A stretch of DNA of 64,000 bases from Myxococcales bacterium (lineage in GTDB: Bacteria; Myxococcota_A; Polyangia; Polyangiales; Ga0077539), in the NCBI GenBank assembly GCA_016793325.1, contig JAEUKI010000079.1:85461-149460 (forward strand), written 5' to 3'. Positions 7,873-16,390 of the stretch are shown here, piece by piece. Position numbers and translations under genes: made by a program. Numbering within the stretch: the first letter of the stretch is position 1; each line of letters starts with the position of its first letter. The notes beneath the pieces are model-generated. The model was not told the DNA's origin, made no database searches, and saw only the letters and a program-made list of their open reading frames with translations.

Positions 7873-9210
7873 CTACTTCTTCTTGCTCTTCTTCGGCTCC
7901 GGTCGCGCCTCGAGCCACGCGCTGAGCGCCGCTGCGTCTTGCGGCGCGAGCTGCTTGCAGAGCTTCGTGACGAAGGGCTTCTTCGGCTTGATCTCTGCGA
8001 GCGCGCGCTGCAGCGCGGGGATCAACGCCGTACCGAGGGTCGACAGCGGGAGGATCACCATCGCGTCGAGCAGCGCCTTGTCCTCGCGCGCGGCGACAAG
8101 GGCGTCGGCGAGCTTCTGCACGTAGCCCGCGCTGAAGTTCGGCAGGAGCAGCACGAACGGCAGGTACGCTTGCCCGTACCGCGGCCACGCGCGATCGAGG
8201 ACGACCTCCGCGCGCTCGACGCCGATCGCAGCGAGCACACGCAAGAAGCCCGGCTGCGTCGTCCCGCCGCCGTTCGCGGCGACCGCAGCGTCGAGGTGCG
8301 CGTCGAACCACGGGTCGATCGACTCGCCGCGATCCACCGCGGCGGCGAGCACGGTCTGCATGACCTCGATCCAGCGATCACGCAGCGCCGCCTCGCTCGA
8401 CGCGGCGCGCACCGCAAGCTCGCGCGCGACGCTCGCGCGATCGGCGCTCTCGCGCGCCAGGTACGGCCCGAGCTCGTGCCATCCGTGGTAGCCGCTTGTC
8501 GCGAGTCCCTCGAACGCCGCGAGCAGTTGATCGTTGGTCGCTCGATCCAACGGCGCGCCGAGCGCGACAAACAACACGACGAGCGCGTAGTAGCGCTCGC
8601 GGGCCGCGTCCGCGCCCTGCCCTCCTGGGAGCGCGTCGATGCGTCGGGCGATCCAGCGAGACGCGCGCTCGACGCCCATCGCGATAAACGCGCGGCGCAC
8701 GAGCTTCGACGGGACCCCGCCGAGGTCGTCGAGCTCGGCGATCAGCGCGTCGGAGACGGGGCTCGACGACGCGATCGCGGCGCAGAGCAGCACGCGTCGC
8801 AGCAGCGGGTCCTCGGTCTGCGCGCGCAGCGCCAGCAACGCCGCGGGGTCGTCGCCCGAGCGATCGTCGAACACCGCGATCCCGTACGACGAGTACCGCA
8901 GCAACATCGCGCCGAGCTCGTCGATCGGCGCGTCGACAAAGCCGCGCACGAGCAGCCCGGTGCTATAGATGTACTCGATCGCGCAGCGCAGAAACGCCCC
9001 CGTCCAGCGGCCGCCCGCCAGGTGCTCGAGGATCCTTCGCTCGCCGAGCCAAGGCGTCGGATCTTGAATACTGGGGTGATCGAGCAGCGCCCGATCGCGG
9101 TAGTAGCTGTACCCCGACGAGAAGAACAGCCGCAGCGCCTCGTCGAGGACCTGCGTCGAGCCGGGCGGCTGCGCGAGCGCGGCGTTGATCGTCGCGATGG
9201 TGTCGGTCAT
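7873..9210 (-). CDS. Hypothetical helical (HEAT-like) protein
   Basis: 445 residues, with no signal peptide and no catalytic motif recognised. Repeated Ala/Leu-rich helical pairs (for example DPLLRRVLLCAAIASSSP, ASRWIARRIDALPG) look like a HEAT/ARM-type alpha-solenoid. The C-terminus is Lys-rich (PEPKKSKKK). It converges on the kinase gene with a hairpin between them. The start at 9210 gives MTDTIATINAAL, followed by a plausible first helix. No functional assignment. Confidence 0.8.
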   Translation of the reverse strand: MTDTIATINAALAQPPGSTQVLDEALRLFFSSGYSYYRDRALLDHPSIQDPTPWLGERRILEHLAGGRWTGAFLRCAIEYIYSTGLLVRGFVDAPIDELGAMLLRYSSYGIAVFDDRSGDDPAALLALRAQTEDPLLRRVLLCAAIASSSPVSDALIAELDDLGGVPSKLVRRAFIAMGVERASRWIARRIDALPGGQGADAARERYYALVVLFVALGAPLDRATNDQLLAAFEGLATSGYHGWHELGPYLARESADRASVARELAVRAASSEAALRDRWIEVMQTVLAAAVDRGESIDPWFDAHLDAAVAANGGGTTQPGFLRVLAAIGVERAEVVLDRAWPRYGQAYLPFVLLLPNFSAGYVQKLADALVAAREDKALLDAMVILPLSTLGTALIPALQRALAEIKPKKPFVTKLCKQLAPQDAAALSAWLEARPEPKKSKKK

Positions 9211-9477
9211 GGCGCGACGGGGTAGCGCGAAGCGCGAGGGGCGTTCCAGTTCTCGACGCGAGCGCGCGGCCAGAGCGTCGGCGACGCTGCACTTCGCGAC
9301 GCGCGATACGGGATCGGACGACTCACGCCCGCGGGCTGGGGTGAGGCGCGATCCGGTGGCGAGTCGATCGATTCGCCGCGTGGATCGCGTGTGCGCAACG
9401 ATCCTCGGCGCTTCGGCACACCATCGCCGCGGCTATTGAACACCGTCGATCGAGCGCAGTACCCTGTGTTTCGCGCG

Positions 9478-10101
9478 ATGGACGACTACGAGCGACGCTT
9501 CATGGCGCCTGAAGAGCGGGTCGTCTTTCGCGAGAAGATCGTCTCCAAGGCGGCGTTCAACGTGGGGCTCGCCCTCGCCCTCGGGTTTGCGCTGCTCGGG
9601 GTCGCGCTCGCGGTCGCCGGAGCGCTCGCGACGCCGGGCGCGCCGTTCTTCGTGGGCGGGGCGCTCAACGTCGTCCTCGGCGCGTTCTTCGCAATCACGG
9701 CGGCGATGTTCTCGGTCACGCGCACGATGATCACCGACGAGCGCGTCCACGTTCACTTCGGCTGGGTGAAGCGAAAGATCCCTCGCGCGTCGATCGTCTC
9801 GGTCAAGGCCGTCAAGCAATCGGGCTTCAAGCAAGGAAAGGTCTCGATCGGCGTCGATGGCGTCGTGCGCACCGTCGCGAGCACGTCATCGTCGCGCAAC
9901 GCCATCGAGATCGAGACGGTCGAAGACGGCAGACGGCACGTGCTCACCGTCGGCACCGACGATCCCGAGGGCTTTCTCGCTGCGCTCGACCCCGCGCGCG
10001 TTCGCGTTGCCCCGACGGCGACGACGGCCGTCGAGGGCGATCCCGTCGCGCTCGACGCGGCGCCGGTCGCGTCAGCGTCTCGCCACGGCGACGACCGCTG
10101 A
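9478..10101 (+). CDS. Two-TM protein with bacterial PH-like domain
   Basis: From the ATG at 9478 the protein has 207 residues: MDDYERRFMAPEERVVFREK, two membrane segments (about 27-50 and 58-82), then a beta-rich region (TDERVHVHFGWVKRKIPRASIVSVK) typical of bPH domains, where a membrane hairpin precedes the PH-like fold. An in-frame upstream start at 9391 exists but adds an Arg-rich stretch unlike a signal, so 9478 is preferred. The Ala/Thr/Val-rich C-terminus is probably disordered. Function unknown. Confidence 0.75.
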   Translation: MDDYERRFMAPEERVVFREKIVSKAAFNVGLALALGFALLGVALAVAGALATPGAPFFVGGALNVVLGAFFAITAAMFSVTRTMITDERVHVHFGWVKRKIPRASIVSVKAVKQSGFKQGKVSIGVDGVVRTVASTSSSRNAIEIETVEDGRRHVLTVGTDDPEGFLAALDPARVRVAPTATTAVEGDPVALDAAPVASASRHGDDR

Positions 10102-10167
10102 GCGCGTGCATCCACCACACCACCGTGGGAGGTCGTCGCGACGACACGAGCGTCGACGACACACGAA

Positions 10168-10215
10168 ACCGTGTTCACCGAGTCGAACCGCGACGAATCG
10201 ATCGAGCCGAGCGCG
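10168..10215 (+). repeat. R1-like partial fragment
   Basis: AACCGCGACGAATCGATCGAG and the bases before it resemble the central part of R1 (AACCGCCACGAATCGATCGAG). The left CAATTGAACG end and right GTGGCGGTTT end are missing. Probably a decayed copy just before the gene at 10315. Confidence 0.45.
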
Positions 10216-10314
10216 GTGGTCGATGGATCGGCGGGATAGACTCTCGATCAACAGCGACCCGCGCCGGACGTTCGACCGACGCGCGATCGACGCCCACGTA
10301 CAAGAGGTAGACCG

Positions 10315-11733
10315 ATGTCGACGAAGCCAATGGCAACCTTCGCTCGCGAGCTCTCGATTGTGTGTGCGCTCGCGCTCGGCGCCTCGCGATGCGGCGACGT
10401 CATGCGCGCGCCGGACGGATCGAGCTCGACCGACGGCAGCGGACCAGGACCCGACGCTCAGAGCTTCGACGACGCCGCGACGATGAGCCGAGACGCGGGC
10501 GGGAATGCGCCCGACGCGATGGCCCCCGTGGACGTGACGACACCGACGGTCGACGCGGGCGCGCCCCCGTCGTGCTCGGCGCCGCTGGCGGCTCGCGCGA
10601 TCGTCACGGACCTGTCCGACGTGATGCCCGCTTCGTGCGCGTCGTTTCGGCCGCCGACCACGAGCTCCGTGCTCTGCATGCGTATCGCAGGCGCGCGAGA
10701 CGGATCGGTGCGCTTCGCCTACGCGGATCAGCGCGGAATGGTGCGCGTGCTCACGATCGACGCGCTCGGTCGGCGAGGCGCGGGCGAGCTGAGGACGATG
10801 GGCGAAGACGTTCGCGCGGTGTACGCGCACGAAGGCGGCGACGTGAGCGTGCTCGTGAAGCGCGGGATCGTGCTCGCGCTCGTGCGATTCGCCGCGGACG
10901 GGCGCGTGCTGTCCGATCCGGGCGTCATCGGAACCATGGGGATGAGCGCCGAAGGGACGCGCTGGGCCGACAACGCGCTTCGCGCCGCCGCGATCGAACA
11001 GAGCGGCGCGAACACGACGTACTACAGCTCGGTCTCTGGCAACTTCGGCGCGCGTGGCATTCACCAGGGGGACCAGCTTCGTCATGTCAGCCCCTCGGGG
11101 ATGATCCAGGCTGGCGGTTGGGATTGGGGCTGCTCGCATTCGTTCGAGCTGCGACTGGCAACTGGTCCGATGGGACAAGCGGCGGTGTGCGTATCCGACG
11201 CGTATCCGTCGCCAGGGATCGTCTTGAACAACCGCACGGTGCTCGTGCCCGAGCCCGCTTGGAATCCCGGCGGCGGCGTTCGCCGAGTGATCGTTCCGTT
11301 GCTCGGCGGCGTGGTGCCGGACGGCAACGGATTCTTCCTGTCCTTCGCGAGCGCAGACGGACGCGCGGCCCGGGACGTCGCGATCCTCCGATTCGAAGGG
11401 ACCACGGCGGCGACGCGCCGGTGGTTCACGACGGGCGCCGCGAACAACCTCGCGTTTCAACCGGACCTCATGCGCCTCGGCACAGGAATGCTCGCCTATT
11501 GGGAGTGGCTCGCGGGCAGCGAGGCGTCTGCAAATTTGCAAGAGCTCGACGCGACGGGCGCGCCCGTCGGTGCGCCGCTGCGCTTGCTCGCGACCGACGC
11601 GAGCCACGCCCTCGCGTTTCGCGGAGGAGAGGTGCCCGCGATCTCGATTCCGGGCGGTGATGCGGCGTGGGTCGGCTACCGCTCCGGAACCTCTGGACCG
11701 CTGCGCCTCGTGCGCGTGCGCGCTTGCCGTTGA
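10315..11733 (+). CDS. Putative secreted protein or lipoprotein with Asp-rich linker
   Basis: 472 residues, ATG preceded by AAGAGGT at good spacing. The N-terminal hydrophobic segment ends near Cys 26 (LGASRC), an imperfect lipobox. Residues 27-85 are Asp/Ser/Gly/Ala-rich like the linkers of the other lipoproteins here. The rest is a beta-rich domain with regularly spaced repeats (SVRFAYADQRGMVRVLTID, VSVLVKRGIVLALVRFAADG, VAILRFEGTTAATRRW) that could form a beta-propeller, but no named repeat family is recognised. Same architectural class as the gene at 54939. Confidence 0.75.
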   Translation: MSTKPMATFARELSIVCALALGASRCGDVMRAPDGSSSTDGSGPGPDAQSFDDAATMSRDAGGNAPDAMAPVDVTTPTVDAGAPPSCSAPLAARAIVTDLSDVMPASCASFRPPTTSSVLCMRIAGARDGSVRFAYADQRGMVRVLTIDALGRRGAGELRTMGEDVRAVYAHEGGDVSVLVKRGIVLALVRFAADGRVLSDPGVIGTMGMSAEGTRWADNALRAAAIEQSGANTTYYSSVSGNFGARGIHQGDQLRHVSPSGMIQAGGWDWGCSHSFELRLATGPMGQAAVCVSDAYPSPGIVLNNRTVLVPEPAWNPGGGVRRVIVPLLGGVVPDGNGFFLSFASADGRAARDVAILRFEGTTAATRRWFTTGAANNLAFQPDLMRLGTGMLAYWEWLAGSEASANLQELDATGAPVGAPLRLLATDASHALAFRGGEVPAISIPGGDAAWVGYRSGTSGPLRLVRVRACR

Positions 11734-12041
11734 TCGCTCGCGACGAACGCGCGCCCGTTGCGGTTCGAACGCCAAGGCGAAGAGCATCGCGAGAACGGGG
11801 CGAACCTCGCGCTGGGAGTGTCGGCTTCTCGACGCTCCCCACGATCATCGAGGGCTCGTCTGCGTCGTGTTTCGCCGATGAATCATCGCGCTGCGCGGAG
11901 CCTTCAGCGCGCCCACGCAATCGCCGCGCGTGGCGCACATGCTGCGCGTGCGACGCGAGTTGGTTGTGAACGGTTGCGATCGCTTGTCTCGATCCTCGCG
12001 GGCTGCGACCTTGCTGCGATTGCATGCAAGGAGCAGCGCGG
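11734..12041. other. 308 bp intergenic, no gene seen
   Basis: No reading frame here has coding character, and no copy of R1 or R2 is recognisable. AAGGAG at 12028-12033 is the ribosome binding site of the following cytochrome c gene. Confidence 0.5.
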
Positions 12042-12404
12042 ATGAAGAGAGACCCTTCGCGAGCCTCGACGAGGTTCACGCCCAAGTATTCAACAGGCCT
12101 CGCGCTCGTCGTCGCGCTCGTCGCGCCCGCGTGCGGCGCGTCGGCGGCGCAGATTTCGGCGGTCACATCGCTCACGGGCACCGCGTCGGCCGGGCAGTCG
12201 GTCTACAGCAGCCAGTGTCAGTCGTGCCACGGGACCAACGGACGCAGCGGGAGCGCGGGGCGAAACATCGTGCAGGTCGCGCAGTCCAACACCAACGCGG
12301 CGGTGGGCGTGATCTTGCTCGGCGACGGCACGATGCCATCGTTCGACAACACGCTCACGGACCAGCAGATCGCCGACGTCATCGCCTATGTGAAGACGCT
12401 TTAA
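12042..12404 (+). CDS. Class I c-type cytochrome
   Basis: 120 residues from the ATG at 12042, chosen because AAGGAG (12028-12033) lies 8 bases upstream; an ATG at 12024 has no such site. The N-terminal hydrophobic segment (18-30) ends at VAPAC (Cys 31), which could be a lipobox. The haem-binding motif CQSCH is at 59-63 and a likely axial methionine at GTMPSF (Met 98). The size and the C-terminal LTDQQIADVIAYVKTL helix are typical of small class I cytochromes c that carry electrons at the periplasmic side. No partner oxidase lies nearby. Confidence 0.85.
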   Translation: MKRDPSRASTRFTPKYSTGLALVVALVAPACGASAAQISAVTSLTGTASAGQSVYSSQCQSCHGTNGRSGSAGRNIVQVAQSNTNAAVGVILLGDGTMPSFDNTLTDQQIADVIAYVKTL

Positions 12405-12429
12405 GCTCCGCACAGACCGCCGGTCGCTC

Positions 12430-12586
12430 GAGCGCCGACCGGAAAATCGCCGGAGGGCCGCCAAGAGCCGCAAGCCAGGCGCGGCCAGTCCGAGGATACG
12501 TACTGGAAGTACGTTGACGAGGAGTGGTCGTGTCTGGCGCCGCGGATCTGCAGCGGACCGACGGGCGTATTTTCCGGTCGGCGCTC
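12430..12586. ncRNA. Nested inverted-repeat element (structured RNA or MITE)
   Basis: An 18 bp perfect inverted repeat, GAGCGCCGACCGGAAAAT (12430-12447) and its complement (12569-12586), encloses a second stem: GCCAGGCGCGGCCA (12474-12487) with TGGTCGTGTCTGGC (12525-12538), 14 pairs of which three are G-U. Inside is a third stem, ACGTACT/AGTACGT (12498-12504/12508-12514) with loop GGA. The two 10-base sides of the internal loop both contain CGAGGA. The G-U pairs favour an RNA; the perfect ends favour a miniature transposable element. It lies between the cytochrome gene and the zinc-ribbon gene. No named family is recognised. Confidence 0.6.
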
Positions 12587-12643
12587 TAGTCTCCCTGTGC
12601 CGTCCTGCGGCGCTTCACGAGCGCGGGACGAGGGAGACGATCC

Positions 12644-13303
12644 ATGACGACCATTCGATGCACGCGGTGTGGAAGTTCTTGCGACGATTCGACGGCGAGC
12701 TTCGCCGAATCCGGGCTCATCTGCGACCCCTGCGCGCGCGGAGAGACCGCCCGCGACGCCGCGCAGATGATGCAGTCTGCGCAAGCCGCGGAGCGCGCGG
12801 CGGGTTTCACGCCCGCGGGCGCGCCCCAGTATTCAACAGCCCCCGCCTCGGTCGGACCGCGCCATCACACGTCCGCGCACGAGGCGCTCCGAGCGCGCGG
12901 CGCCACGGTGCAGCAAAGCAACCTCTCGACGACGGTCAGCGTCGGGCCCGTGAGCAGCACGCGCGACGGACTGAAAGAGATCTGGACGCTGCCGAGCGCT
13001 CCGTCCGTGCAGGCGACGTTCGCGAGCGAGGGGTTCTTCACGATGGTGAAGAAGCTGTTTTCTCGGGAGATTCAGACGGGTGACGAGGCCTTCGACCGCG
13101 CCGTGTTCATCCAAACGACGACGCCAGAGGCGACGCAGGCTTGGCTCGCGTCACCCGAGGTTCGCAGCGCGCTCGCGACGATCGTGAATTCTGGCGAGAG
13201 CTTCTCGATCGAAGGAAGCACCGTCACTGGGTCCGTCTATTGGGACGTCGGCGCCGTTGGGTCACCCGAGGTCATCGCGCAGCTCGCTGCTTCGCTTCGT
13301 TGA
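12644..13303 (+). CDS. Zinc-ribbon protein with GDEAFD domain
   Basis: 219 residues, ATG preceded by GGGAG. The N-terminus is a zinc ribbon with C6xxC9 and C27xxC30 (MTTIRCTRCG...LICDPC). A Gln/Ala-rich linker follows, then an alpha/beta domain containing TGDEAFDRAVFIQTTTPEATQAWL. The same block occurs in the protein at 62271-62918 (VGDEAFDKACVVKANREDLVRQWL), so the two are distant paralogues. No signal peptide; cytoplasmic. Function unknown. Confidence 0.8.
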   Translation: MTTIRCTRCGSSCDDSTASFAESGLICDPCARGETARDAAQMMQSAQAAERAAGFTPAGAPQYSTAPASVGPRHHTSAHEALRARGATVQQSNLSTTVSVGPVSSTRDGLKEIWTLPSAPSVQATFASEGFFTMVKKLFSREIQTGDEAFDRAVFIQTTTPEATQAWLASPEVRSALATIVNSGESFSIEGSTVTGSVYWDVGAVGSPEVIAQLAASLR

Positions 13304-13385
13304 ACGCGCCGCCAGTGGTGGCACAAGCGCCGCGTTCGCTCGGCCGCGCGCATCGCGGCCGCGAATCGCTGTATGGTCGAAGCCC

Positions 13386-14204
13386 ATGGTCGCGCTCCTG
13401 TGTGTCTCGATCATTGTCGGGCTGCTCGCGGCAGTGACCGTGAAGTGGGCGCGTCTCGAGTTCAGCCGCGGAGCGTCGCGTTGGCCGGGGTTCATCGAGC
13501 GTCGCGTCGAGCGCGTGCGCGTCGGCGAAGGCGCGTTTCGCGACCAGTCCGTAGAGAACGTTCACGAGCGCGTGGTTCCGCCCGGGATGCCCAAGCCGCT
13601 CGTCGCCTCGTCACTCGCGGCGTTGATCGCAGGGTCGCCGGTGTTCGTCGTGTCGGCGCTCATCTTCTCGATCATCGCGTGGCGAGTGTTCGCCGTGAGC
13701 GTTCACCTCGGGACAGCGGATCTCGTGCGCGGAGCCGCGATGCTCGCCGGAGCGCTTCTGTGGCTCGTCGCGACGATCGCGTCCTGGCGCGGAGGGGCAG
13801 CGACGATTCAACGAAGGCCCGAGAGCGCCCGCGCTTCGTTGCGCGTGGCGTCGATCGCGCAGCTGCTGTCGTTGCTCGCGCTCGCGTCGGTCGTGCTCAC
13901 GAAATCAAGAGAGCAATCGCTCTCGATCGTCGAGTGGTTCGGCGCGTTGTGGCCGTTGATTCCGCTGCTGCCGATCGTCGGATCGTCGCTCGTCGTGAGC
14001 CGCTTCGCCGACGAGATGCGCGGGCACGGCCAGCGAGTCGTCACGAGCAACAGCGGTGTTCGCGTCGAGTCGTCCGCGCGATCGAACGGCGATGCGCGAG
14101 CGGGCGCCGCGCAGGCCCATGCTGACGCAGCCCCCAGCGGCCCCACGGATCGACCCGCGCACCAAGCGCCGCGCGAGCCGCCGCAGAGCGGTTCGCGTCG
14201 CTGA
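13386..14204 (+). CDS. Multi-pass membrane protein
   Basis: 272 residues from the ATG at 13386. About five to six hydrophobic segments: 1-20, a long pair around 75-110, one near 115-140, one near 155-180 and one near 185-210. A hydrophilic, Ala/Pro-rich tail (about 215-272) follows. An earlier in-frame start at 13257 would overlap the previous gene and adds no domain. The gene begins 82 bp after the zinc-ribbon gene on the same strand and may be co-transcribed. No family recognised. Confidence 0.7.
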   Translation: MVALLCVSIIVGLLAAVTVKWARLEFSRGASRWPGFIERRVERVRVGEGAFRDQSVENVHERVVPPGMPKPLVASSLAALIAGSPVFVVSALIFSIIAWRVFAVSVHLGTADLVRGAAMLAGALLWLVATIASWRGGAATIQRRPESARASLRVASIAQLLSLLALASVVLTKSREQSLSIVEWFGALWPLIPLLPIVGSSLVVSRFADEMRGHGQRVVTSNSGVRVESSARSNGDARAGAAQAHADAAPSGPTDRPAHQAPREPPQSGSRR

Positions 14205-14208
14205 ACCA

Positions 14209-14236
14209 GGGTCCCAATTGAACGTCGTAGAGACGT
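14209..14236 (+). repeat. R1-E, left-end fragment of R1
   Basis: CCAATTGAACGTCGTAGAGACG matches the left end of R1; the rest of the repeat is absent. It begins 4 bp after a stop codon and runs directly into a short coding-like fragment. Confidence 0.55.
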
Positions 14237-14381
14237 GACGAGGGTCGCGGACGAGGCGGGCGAGGCGCCGATCGTGGGGCGCGTTCTCGAAGACGCGCTG
14301 CTCGTGCACACAACCCTCGGAGTCACGGTCGAGCGCGTGGGCTTCGCGATCTCCCTGCGACGCGCGCCTTTCGACCCATGA
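14235..14381 (+). pseudogene. Short coding-like fragment next to R1-E
   Basis: A GTG at 14235 opens a 48-codon frame (VTRVADEAGEAPIVGRVLED...SLRRAPFDP) with codon use and beta-strand pattern typical of real protein from this genome. There is no ribosome binding site, and it begins at the edge of the R1 fragment. It is most simply the 3' end of a gene whose front was lost at the repeat. Parent family not recognised. Confidence 0.4.
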
Positions 14382-14451
14382 ACCAGCGCCCGCCTCGCAG
14401 TATGGCGCGCGACGTCGCGATCGCGAGGGCCGTCGCCCACGAGCATCTCGT

Positions 14452-14931
14452 GTGGACGGGCGCGATCGCGTGTGGCAATCCGTCTTCGTGGCGGTTCGTG
14501 ATTGCGTCGGCGCGCTCGTCGCATGCGTTTGCGTGCTGTCTGCGTGCGAGGCGACGCACGCCGCCGCCGAGCGTCCGACGAGCGAAGGGATGGCGCGACG
14601 TTCGATCGCTGCCGACCCAGCGCCACGATCAACAGACGAAGGAACGCTCGACGCGACCATCGTGGCCAACACGCTGCGCGAACACATCCCGTACATTCAA
14701 CGCTGTTACGAGCGAGAGCTGCTGCGACAGCCGCGACTGCGGGGACGGCTGGACGTCGCGTTCTATATTGGAACGAGCGGGCTGATCGAGCGGATCTCGA
14801 CGCGGGGGTTCGAAGACGTCCCTTCGTTTACGGCGTGCGTCGTAGAGTTGTTCGTGGTGCTGCGGTTTCCATCGCCCACCGGGGGCGGCGTCGACTTCTC
14901 GTTCCCGTTCAACTTTGCGCCGTCGCGATGA
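14452..14931 (+). CDS. Lipoprotein with AgmX/PglI-type C-terminal domain
   Basis: 159 residues from a GTG. Hydrophobic segment ending in LSAC (Cys 32), a probable lipobox. From about residue 68 the protein matches the AgmX/PglI C-terminal (TonB-like) domain: IxxHIPYIQRCYERELLRQPRLRGRLDV, then F.IG.SG.I, a conserved Cys (TACVVELF) and FPSPTGGGVDFSFPFNF. This domain is widespread in myxobacterial gliding and envelope proteins, so a role at the cell envelope is likely; the partner is unknown. Some uncertainty remains about the start codon. Confidence 0.75.
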   Translation: MDGRDRVWQSVFVAVRDCVGALVACVCVLSACEATHAAAERPTSEGMARRSIAADPAPRSTDEGTLDATIVANTLREHIPYIQRCYERELLRQPRLRGRLDVAFYIGTSGLIERISTRGFEDVPSFTACVVELFVVLRFPSPTGGGVDFSFPFNFAPSR

Positions 14932-15022
14932 CAGCGAGAGGTTGAGCCGCTGACGACGCGCCATGGCGCGCGCGGCGTGCGCTCTGCGCGACACACGGAA
15001 TCGAGCGCGCTACACTCCCCCT

Positions 15023-16138
15023 GTGAACAACGAGCTCCCTGGGGACGAGCCGAACCTCGACCCTTCCGCGACGCCGGCACCCGAGGCGCCGACGACCACC
15101 GCCCCTGTCGCTGAGGCCGAACGCGCGCCAATCGTCGCCGATCCGTCGGCGTTTTCGCAGCCTCCCGTGACGACGTCCTCCGAGCTCGCCGCCGCGATCG
15201 AGCCTCCGGTCAGCGAGGACGAAGCGCGTTTTCGCGCGATGTGCGAAGCCGTGCGTGCGCCCGCCGACCCCAAGAAGCCCCACACCCTGACGCTCGTGCT
15301 CCTCGCGATGCTCGGCTTCGGCTGGCTCGCGAACTCGAGCGACTCGATGTCGTACTCCATCGCGCTCCTCGTGGCGCTCGCGCTCAATCAGCTCGGCCAC
15401 TCGTTCGCGATGCGAGGGTTCGGGTACTCCAATCGCTCGATCATCTTCATCCCGTTCTACGGTTCGGTCTCGACAGGAACCAAAGAAGACGCGACCCCCA
15501 CGCAGCGCGCGATCGTTCAGCTCATGGGCCCCCTTCCGGGCATCGTCCTCGGCACGGTCCTCTCGTTCACCGCAGCGCGCTTCGTCGCGCCCGGGCACTT
15601 CCTTCACCACTTGGTGCCCGTCCTCCTGATCATGAACTTGTTTCAGCTCTTGCCGTTTCCGTCGTTTACGGGCGGCGAGCTCCTGCGCTTGCTCGCCCTG
15701 CGCCGAAACCGCTGGCTCGACTTCGCCTTTCGCGGCGTCCTCGGCGCGCTCCTCGTCTACGCAGCCGCGCAATGGAAGCTCGTGATCCTCGCGGTGATCG
15801 CCGTCGTCTCGCTCGTGCGACTGCCCGCCGACTGGCGCACGCGCGTCGCGGCCGACTCGATTCGCAAGCGCTTCGGTGCGATCTCTCCGCTGGCGAGTGA
15901 GCTCAGCGAGGAGGTCCTCCGCGCCGTGTACGACCACGCCGAGGTCCTCACAGCGAAGTTTCCCGAGCCGCAGCGATCGACGCAGCGGACGCTCGTCGCA
16001 AGGGAGCTCATTCGCCTCGCGTCCGAACAGTCGCCGTCGGGCGCCGTATCGGTCGCCCTGCTCGGCGCCACAGGAGCGCTCTTCGTCCTCGGCTCGATCG
16101 CGTATGTGCTCTTCAGCGCGTGGCTCCGCCCAGGCTGA
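15023..16138 (+). CDS. M50 (site-2 protease)-like membrane protein lacking the zinc site
   Basis: 371 residues from the GTG at 15023. A disordered Pro/Ala/Glu-rich N-terminus (1-70) is followed by several membrane helices. The fold signature of M50 peptidases is present: a helix carrying NQLGHSF (122-128) where the family has HExxH, then a G-P segment in the next core helix (LMGPLPGIVLG), then NLFQLLPFPSFTGGELL (205-221) where the family has N-P-x-x-LDGG. The first His is Asn, the Glu is Gln, and the Asp of LDG is Thr (216). It is therefore probably a non-proteolytic relative. The C-terminal part has a soluble helical region and a last membrane helix. Confidence 0.75.
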   Translation: MNNELPGDEPNLDPSATPAPEAPTTTAPVAEAERAPIVADPSAFSQPPVTTSSELAAAIEPPVSEDEARFRAMCEAVRAPADPKKPHTLTLVLLAMLGFGWLANSSDSMSYSIALLVALALNQLGHSFAMRGFGYSNRSIIFIPFYGSVSTGTKEDATPTQRAIVQLMGPLPGIVLGTVLSFTAARFVAPGHFLHHLVPVLLIMNLFQLLPFPSFTGGELLRLLALRRNRWLDFAFRGVLGALLVYAAAQWKLVILAVIAVVSLVRLPADWRTRVAADSIRKRFGAISPLASELSEEVLRAVYDHAEVLTAKFPEPQRSTQRTLVARELIRLASEQSPSGAVSVALLGATGALFVLGSIAYVLFSAWLRPG

Positions 16139-16251
16139 ACCCTCCGACGTGCCTCGCGGCAGGCCTTCGAAGCGCGCCGCGTAGGGTGCAGCGCGCGCGG
16201 CGCTGCGCGCACGAGCAATCTTCGCATCGCCTGCGAATTCACTCGATGTTC

Positions 16252-16390
16252 ACAGATTGACGCAAGGCGTCTAACGCAAAATTAATCCGGATTAGTGACG
16301 CGTCCCTGCCTCGCGGTGGCGCGTCGCGAGCGCGTCAGCGTCGCCGTGGCTTGGCGCGACGAGCCTTCTTGCGCGCGGGCTTCGCGCTCG
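16252..16390. repeat. R4-A, gene 3' end and downstream region duplicated at 35606
   Basis: The last ~55 bp of the gene at 16335-17087 and ~80 bp beyond its stop codon recur at 35606-35748. Conserved landmarks outside the coding part are GACGC-AAG-GCGTC (a 5 bp stem), TAACGCAAAAT and the perfect palindrome TAATCCGGATTA (16283-16294). On the minus strand the palindrome is followed by ATTTTGCG, a weak terminator-like context. On the plus strand TTGACG is followed after 17 bp by AATTAA, a promoter-like pair. Confidence 0.7.
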
